Assembly (NCBI GenBank): GCA_027295365.1
Contig: JAPULD010000543.1
Location: 1-27,067 of the forward strand
Reading direction: 5' to 3'
DNA length: 27,067 bases
Source: Planctomycetota bacterium
Lineage (GTDB): Bacteria; Planctomycetota; Phycisphaerae; Phycisphaerales; SM1A02
Shown here: piece after piece, positions 24,017 to 27,067 of the stretch
Numbering within the stretch: the first letter of the stretch is position 1
Layout: each line of letters opens with the position of its first letter
The notes under the pieces: model-generated
Told to the model about the DNA's origin: nothing
The model's input: only the letters and a program-made list of their open reading frames with translations
Databases searched by the model: none
Made by a program: the position numbers and the translations under genes

Positions 24017-24352
24017 TTATTCCTGCCCAGACGCGATCGGATCACTCTCCGACTCGTCCTCGTCCTCCACCATGTACTTCTCAAACCACGCCTGCAGATA
24101 GAGCTGCTGCATCAACCGATGCGAGGGCCGGCGCCATCCATGAAACTCGTTGGGCATGCGCACCAGCAGCGTGTCCTTCTTAAGCATCTTCAGGGCCCGG
24201 TAGTATTCCTCGCTCTGGGGCATGGAGGTTCGCAGATCCGACTCGCCCGTCATGACCATGGTGGGGGTCGTCACGATCGCCACGTAGGACAAGGGTGATC
24301 GCTCGAAGCATTCCTCGGGGTTCTCCCACGGGAATTGCTCGAACTGGTGGTA
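24017..24352 (-). pseudogene. 3' remnant of an S9 (prolyl oligopeptidase-like) peptidase gene
   Basis: Read on the minus strand from 24352, the frame gives Y-H-Q-F-E-Q-F-P-W-E-N-P-E, then S-P-L-S-Y-V, P-T-M-V-M-T-G-E-S-D-L-R-T with the catalytic-type aspartate, and P-N-E-F-H-G-W-R-R-P-S-H-R with the catalytic-type histidine. An acidic tail follows and the frame stops at 24017. These are the last 110 or so residues of an acylaminoacyl-peptidase/dipeptidyl-peptidase of family S9. A TGA (24355-24353) precedes the first codon and no further S9-like sequence is seen upstream, so the serine nucleophile and propeller are lost. A short product from a TTG at 24292 is possible but would be inactive. 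Confidence 0.75.
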
Positions 24353-24626
24353 TCAACTGGGCCCGTTGGTGAATAAGACGGTAATCTCTGCGAAGTCTCA
24401 CGTATGATCGGCCATTGGTAAGCTGGGTGATTTCTGCAAGGATGCTCTAACGGGATGCGGGGAATGGATTTAGCGAAAAATGCGCGTGACTCTTCGCGAC
24501 TCCCTTCACTTTGTGCCAATCCGTTGCATCGCCCCAACGAGCTGTCGATACCACAAGACGGAACCGGGGCTTTCCAAAGGATCTGAAAATGATCCGCTTT
24601 TTTTCCCAATACCATTTGCGATCTTC
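24353..24626. other. Intergenic stretch upstream of blaI
   Basis: No gene is supported here. A weak hairpin (GGATC 24579-24583, GATCC 24591-24595) followed by a T-run from 24598 could terminate plus-strand transcription, but the stem has only five pairs. The remainder shows no repeat or domain likeness; the left part may be decayed S9 peptidase DNA beyond recognition. Confidence 0.4.
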
Positions 24627-24644
24627 CTACATGTGTCGTAGGTT
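24616..24644 (+). promoter_or_regulatory. Candidate promoter of the blaI-M56 operon
   Basis: TTGCGA (24616-24621) and TAGGTT (24639-24644) are 17 bases apart. The -10 box lies across the two operator-like dyads, so a bound BlaI repressor would block RNA polymerase. The -10 match is weak. Confidence 0.35.
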
Positions 24645-24661
24645 ATCTACGACGCCTGTAG
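24627..24661. promoter_or_regulatory. Paired BlaI-type operator dyads
   Basis: CTACATGTGTCGTAG (24627-24641) and CTACGACGCCTGTAG (24647-24661) are two 15-base dyads. The reverse complement of the first matches the second at 13 of 15 bases, giving C-T-A-C-G-A-C-R-C-M-T-G-T-A-G. Their centres are 20 bases apart, about two helical turns, allowing two BlaI dimers on one face. The TAC/GTA half-sites fit known BlaI/MecI operators (T-A-C-A with T-G-T-A). They end 22 bases before the blaI start. Confidence 0.75.
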
Positions 24662-24683
24662 TAGGCCTGAGAGGATGTTGCCG

Positions 24684-25118
24684 ATGCCCCCACGGGAATC
24701 CGACCTGAGCGAAGCTGAACTTGAGGTTCTCAAGGTACTTTGGGACGAAGGACCATTGATGGTTCGGGATGTCCTGAATTGCATGTTGAAGCGGGGCCGC
24801 AAGCTTGCCTATACGACGGTGCTGACGTTCCTGAGTCGACTCGAGCACAAGGGATACGTCAAGAGCGACAAGTCCGAGATGGCGTACGTGTACAAGCCCA
24901 CCATCAGCCGGGATGGCGTCGCCAAGACGAGGGTGAAATCATTCCTGCAACAACTCTACGACGGATCGGCGGGCCCCCTCGTGCTCCAACTGATGAAGGA
25001 GGAGTCCTTCACCGAGGATGAAATCACGCAGTTGCAGGCGATGCTCGACAACCTCGAAGTCAAGCCGGGTGATGATGAAGCCGGCTCCAAGTCCAAAAGG
25101 CGGAGGCGCAAATCATGA
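24684..25118 (+). CDS. blaI: BlaI/MecI/CopY-family transcriptional repressor
   Basis: The 144-residue protein opens L-S-E-A-E-L-E-V-L-K-V-L-W-D-E-G-P and has a winged helix with Y-T-T-V-L-T-F-L-S-R-L-E-H-K-G-Y-V as its recognition helix and wing region (about 43-60). This is the BlaI signature; the C-terminal part (about 80-125) is the dimerisation helices, and the end is lysine/arginine-rich. The ATG at 24684 is preferred over 24675 because GAGAGG lies 9 bases before it. It should repress its own operon through the two dyads just upstream and be inactivated by its M56 partner. The stop overlaps the next start (ATGA). Confidence 0.93.
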   Translation: MPPRESDLSEAELEVLKVLWDEGPLMVRDVLNCMLKRGRKLAYTTVLTFLSRLEHKGYVKSDKSEMAYVYKPTISRDGVAKTRVKSFLQQLYDGSAGPLVLQLMKEESFTEDEITQLQAMLDNLEVKPGDDEAGSKSKRRRRKS

Positions 25119-27067
25119 CTGATTGGCTCCCCGTCGATGTGATGTGGCGCGTGGCCCTGGCGGCGATCCCTCTGGCCTTGCTAGTGGCAGCCCTGGGCAA
25201 GACCATTCCTTGCCGGCCTTCAACGAGGCATGCCATGTGGGTGGGGGTGGTACTCATCCTCATTTGCACGCCCTTCCTGCCCGTGCTGGATGTGCCCGAG
25301 GCCCCGGTCCTGCGCGACACGGCTCGTGAGTTGGTCGCCCGTGCATCGAACTTCGCTTCGGAGACGACCTCGTCGATTTTTCGTGACAATGAGTCGGATC
25401 AACCGGCACGAAGAGACACAACCCAACACTCAAATTCGACCCGAAATCAGAATGCAAGAGCTCAGGGCACCAACGATCGTTTCGCAGTTGAGCCCTGTCC
25501 ACTCGTCGCGGAATTGACCTGTCCCGACGCATTCAAGACGACACCATCCGCAAGGCAGTCGGGCAGGAAGCCCGCTGCCTTTTTATCAAAGTCCCCACGC
25601 GACGTGAGTACGTCGTGCGAGCCGCCTCTGATCGGTCAGACGTTCGACCAAGCCCCATCTTTCGTTCTCAACGATGCTGTCTCCACAGAATCCATTGGTC
25701 GAGGGGAAGAAATCCGCTCAGAAACGCGATCGCCGACGTCACTCGCGTCGTTTCCGAAGTTCGTGAACCCTTTAGAGATGCCGCCTCTCGAATCCATCGA
25801 CCAGAAGAGCTCGATTGTCGCTCTCGTCGATGAACCGTCGAAGAATGTCCGGAACGCGGAAAAGGAATCATCCCCGGAGCCCGAGGAACAAGCCATCGCA
25901 TCAGGTCTGACTTCCCTGAAAACCTGGTTGACACCATTGGCGAATCTCCGTGATGCGATCCTGGCGTTGCCTCCGATTCCCGGCACCGTCTGGCTGGGGG
26001 GCATCGCGCTGCTGGCCTTGATCATCGTGCTGAAGCTTGGCGAGTCGCTCAGGCTGATCAAGCTGGCACAGCCTGCACCGGACTGGGTGATCAAGGAAGT
26101 GGAAGCTTCGGCCAAAGACTTGGAATTGCGCCGAATGCCTACCACGCTCATGGTCGATGCGAAAGTCTCCCCCATGGTGTGGTGTGGTCGCCAACCTCGA
26201 CTGATCCTGCCCACGCAATTGTGGGACCAATTGGATGAGGAAGGACGAGCCGCAGTGTTGTATCACGAGTTGGCGCATCTGCGTCGTCGTGACCACTGGG
26301 TCTCATGGGTCGATCTCGTCGCGGGTGTCCTGTATTGGTGGCACCCCGTCGTGTGGTGGATCCGCAAGAAGATCCGGGAGGAAGCCGATCTCAGTTGTGA
26401 TGCTTGGGTGACGGCGATGATGCCCAATGGCCGACGTGCCTACGCCCAAGCTCTTCTCGATACCAAAAAATACACCAGCGTCTTCGCCCCGATGGGCGCC
26501 GCCCCAGGACTGTCCGGATACTCCGGCACCATGGGACTTGGCGTATCGACGCTCAGAGCCAAAGCCTTTGCAAGGAGGATCAAGATGGTGATGACTGAAC
26601 AGAAAAATCCGGGACTGTCTCTTCGTGGCGTCCTTGTCGTAACCCTGCTGGTCATGGTGGGCTGCATCGTGACCCCGATCTGGGCCTGCCCGCCCGACAA
26701 GGATGAAAAGCCGACGAAAGTGGAATCCGTGTCCCGAGTGCGCGTGATCGCCCCGACGACTCGCCCCAGCCGCGAGACCGAGGCATCAGAATCGAGCACG
26801 TTCGAGCGCTACATGAAACGGGGCGAGCGCGACGAGGCCGAAGCGTCGGACGAATCCGAATCGCGAGTGTACTTTTCCGAATCGACGGCACCCACCAAGG
26901 TTCGCATCATCACGCGCGGCAGTCGTGACTGCTGTGAGGATGATTGCTGCAAGGGTTGCAAGTGCGATGGCCTGGTGACGATTTCAGGCGCGTTGAACGC
27001 CAGAATCGCCGGCAACGTCCACGCCCATGTCGTCACGAAAGGCAAGTTGTACTGCACCGCCAAACCC
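25115..27067 (+). CDS. M56-family (BlaR1/MecR1-like) membrane metallopeptidase, open at window end
   Basis: The frame runs 651 codons from the ATG at 25115 to the last base of the window with no stop, so the C-terminus is missing. Two membrane helices lie in the first 60 residues, then a hydrophilic loop of about 210 residues, a third helix near 290-312, and the protease part with the zinc motif H384-E-L-A-H388. A further acidic ligand probably lies in E-E-A-D-L-S-C-D (422-429). A fourth helix lies near 505-525. The outer part has a cysteine cluster (C606, C607, C611, C612, C615, C617). The loop is far longer than in BlaR1 and no penicillin-binding domain is seen in the available part. The partner overlaps by 4 bases. 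It probably cleaves or inactivates BlaI after sensing an outside signal. Confidence 0.9.
   Translation, partial: MTDWLPVDVMWRVALAAIPLALLVAALGKTIPCRPSTRHAMWVGVVLILICTPFLPVLDVPEAPVLRDTARELVARASNFASETTSSIFRDNESDQPARRDTTQHSNSTRNQNARAQGTNDRFAVEPCPLVAELTCPDAFKTTPSARQSGRKPAAFLSKSPRDVSTSCEPPLIGQTFDQAPSFVLNDAVSTESIGRGEEIRSETRSPTSLASFPKFVNPLEMPPLESIDQKSSIVALVDEPSKNVRNAEKESSPEPEEQAIASGLTSLKTWLTPLANLRDAILALPPIPGTVWLGGIALLALIIVLKLGESLRLIKLAQPAPDWVIKEVEASAKDLELRRMPTTLMVDAKVSPMVWCGRQPRLILPTQLWDQLDEEGRAAVLYHELAHLRRRDHWVSWVDLVAGVLYWWHPVVWWIRKKIREEADLSCDAWVTAMMPNGRRAYAQALLDTKKYTSVFAPMGAAPGLSGYSGTMGLGVSTLRAKAFARRIKMVMTEQKNPGLSLRGVLVVTLLVMVGCIVTPIWACPPDKDEKPTKVESVSRVRVIAPTTRPSRETEASESSTFERYMKRGERDEAEASDESESRVYFSESTAPTKVRIITRGSRDCCEDDCCKGCKCDGLVTISGALNARIAGNVHAHVVTKGKLYCTAKP

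Noticed and set aside
23638..24183. 181-codon plus-strand frame across the end of the membrane gene and the palindromic element
   Set aside because: It is a shadow of the membrane gene that reads through the repeat; no domain is visible.
1..27067. CRISPR array, tRNA or defence island
   Set aside because: No regularly spaced direct repeats, cloverleaf-like sequence or recognised defence gene was found by eye; a dedicated tRNA search could still reveal one.

Overview
The window reads as chromosomal DNA of a planctomycete, most likely a member of the Phycisphaerae. This is inferred from several traits: a secreted protein with five GACC-type cysteine repeats and a C-terminal dockerin-like D-L-L-D-L-L-A-A-W-G tail, a short RpoZ starting M-I-E-A-L-K, a BlaI/M56 peptidase pair, several secreted hydrolases, and weak or absent Shine-Dalgarno sites before many genes. 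No rRNA or marker gene allows a firm placement. No tRNA, rRNA, CRISPR array, intact insertion sequence or prophage gene was seen.

Layout. (1) 207-10307, plus strand: a tight six-gene operon with three SPFH/band-7 membrane proteins (the first fused to about seven membrane helices), an ABC ATPase with a long acidic tail, a large ABC-2-type permease, and a membrane-anchored protein of unknown function. (2) 14504-10318, minus strand: alpha/beta hydrolase, ClC channel with CBS domains, rnpA, yidD and a FAH-family hydrolase, packed closely; rpmH is not present. (3) 14634-15491, plus strand: rpoZ and a decarboxylase-only coaC. (4) 15798-22355, plus strand: four exported proteins, namely the cysteine-repeat/dockerin-like protein (followed by a clear intrinsic terminator), a secreted esterase-like hydrolase, an M19 zinc dipeptidase, and a TlpA-like thioredoxin protein with a long N-terminal part. 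(5) 22356-24352: a repeat-rich scrap zone. It holds a decayed 3' end of a second M19 dipeptidase, two CT/GA-rich hairpin repeats, two copies in opposite orientation of a double-hairpin palindromic element bracketing a four-helix membrane gene, and the 3' remnant of an S9 peptidase. (6) 24627-27067: a BlaI-type repressor preceded by a pair of operator-like dyads and overlapping an M56 (BlaR1-like) peptidase that is open to the window edge.

How the genes may work together. The operon in region 1 is the strongest candidate for an undescribed system: its composition suggests an SPFH scaffold built around an ABC exporter, with no FtsH gene beside it. Region 6 is a classical repressor/protease sensing module, but the peptidase has a very long loop between helices 2 and 3 and a cysteine cluster in its outer part, so its signal is probably not a beta-lactam. 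Region 2 links RNA processing and membrane-protein insertion factors to an ion channel. Region 5 looks like a site of repeated deletion or recombination between chromosomal repeats.
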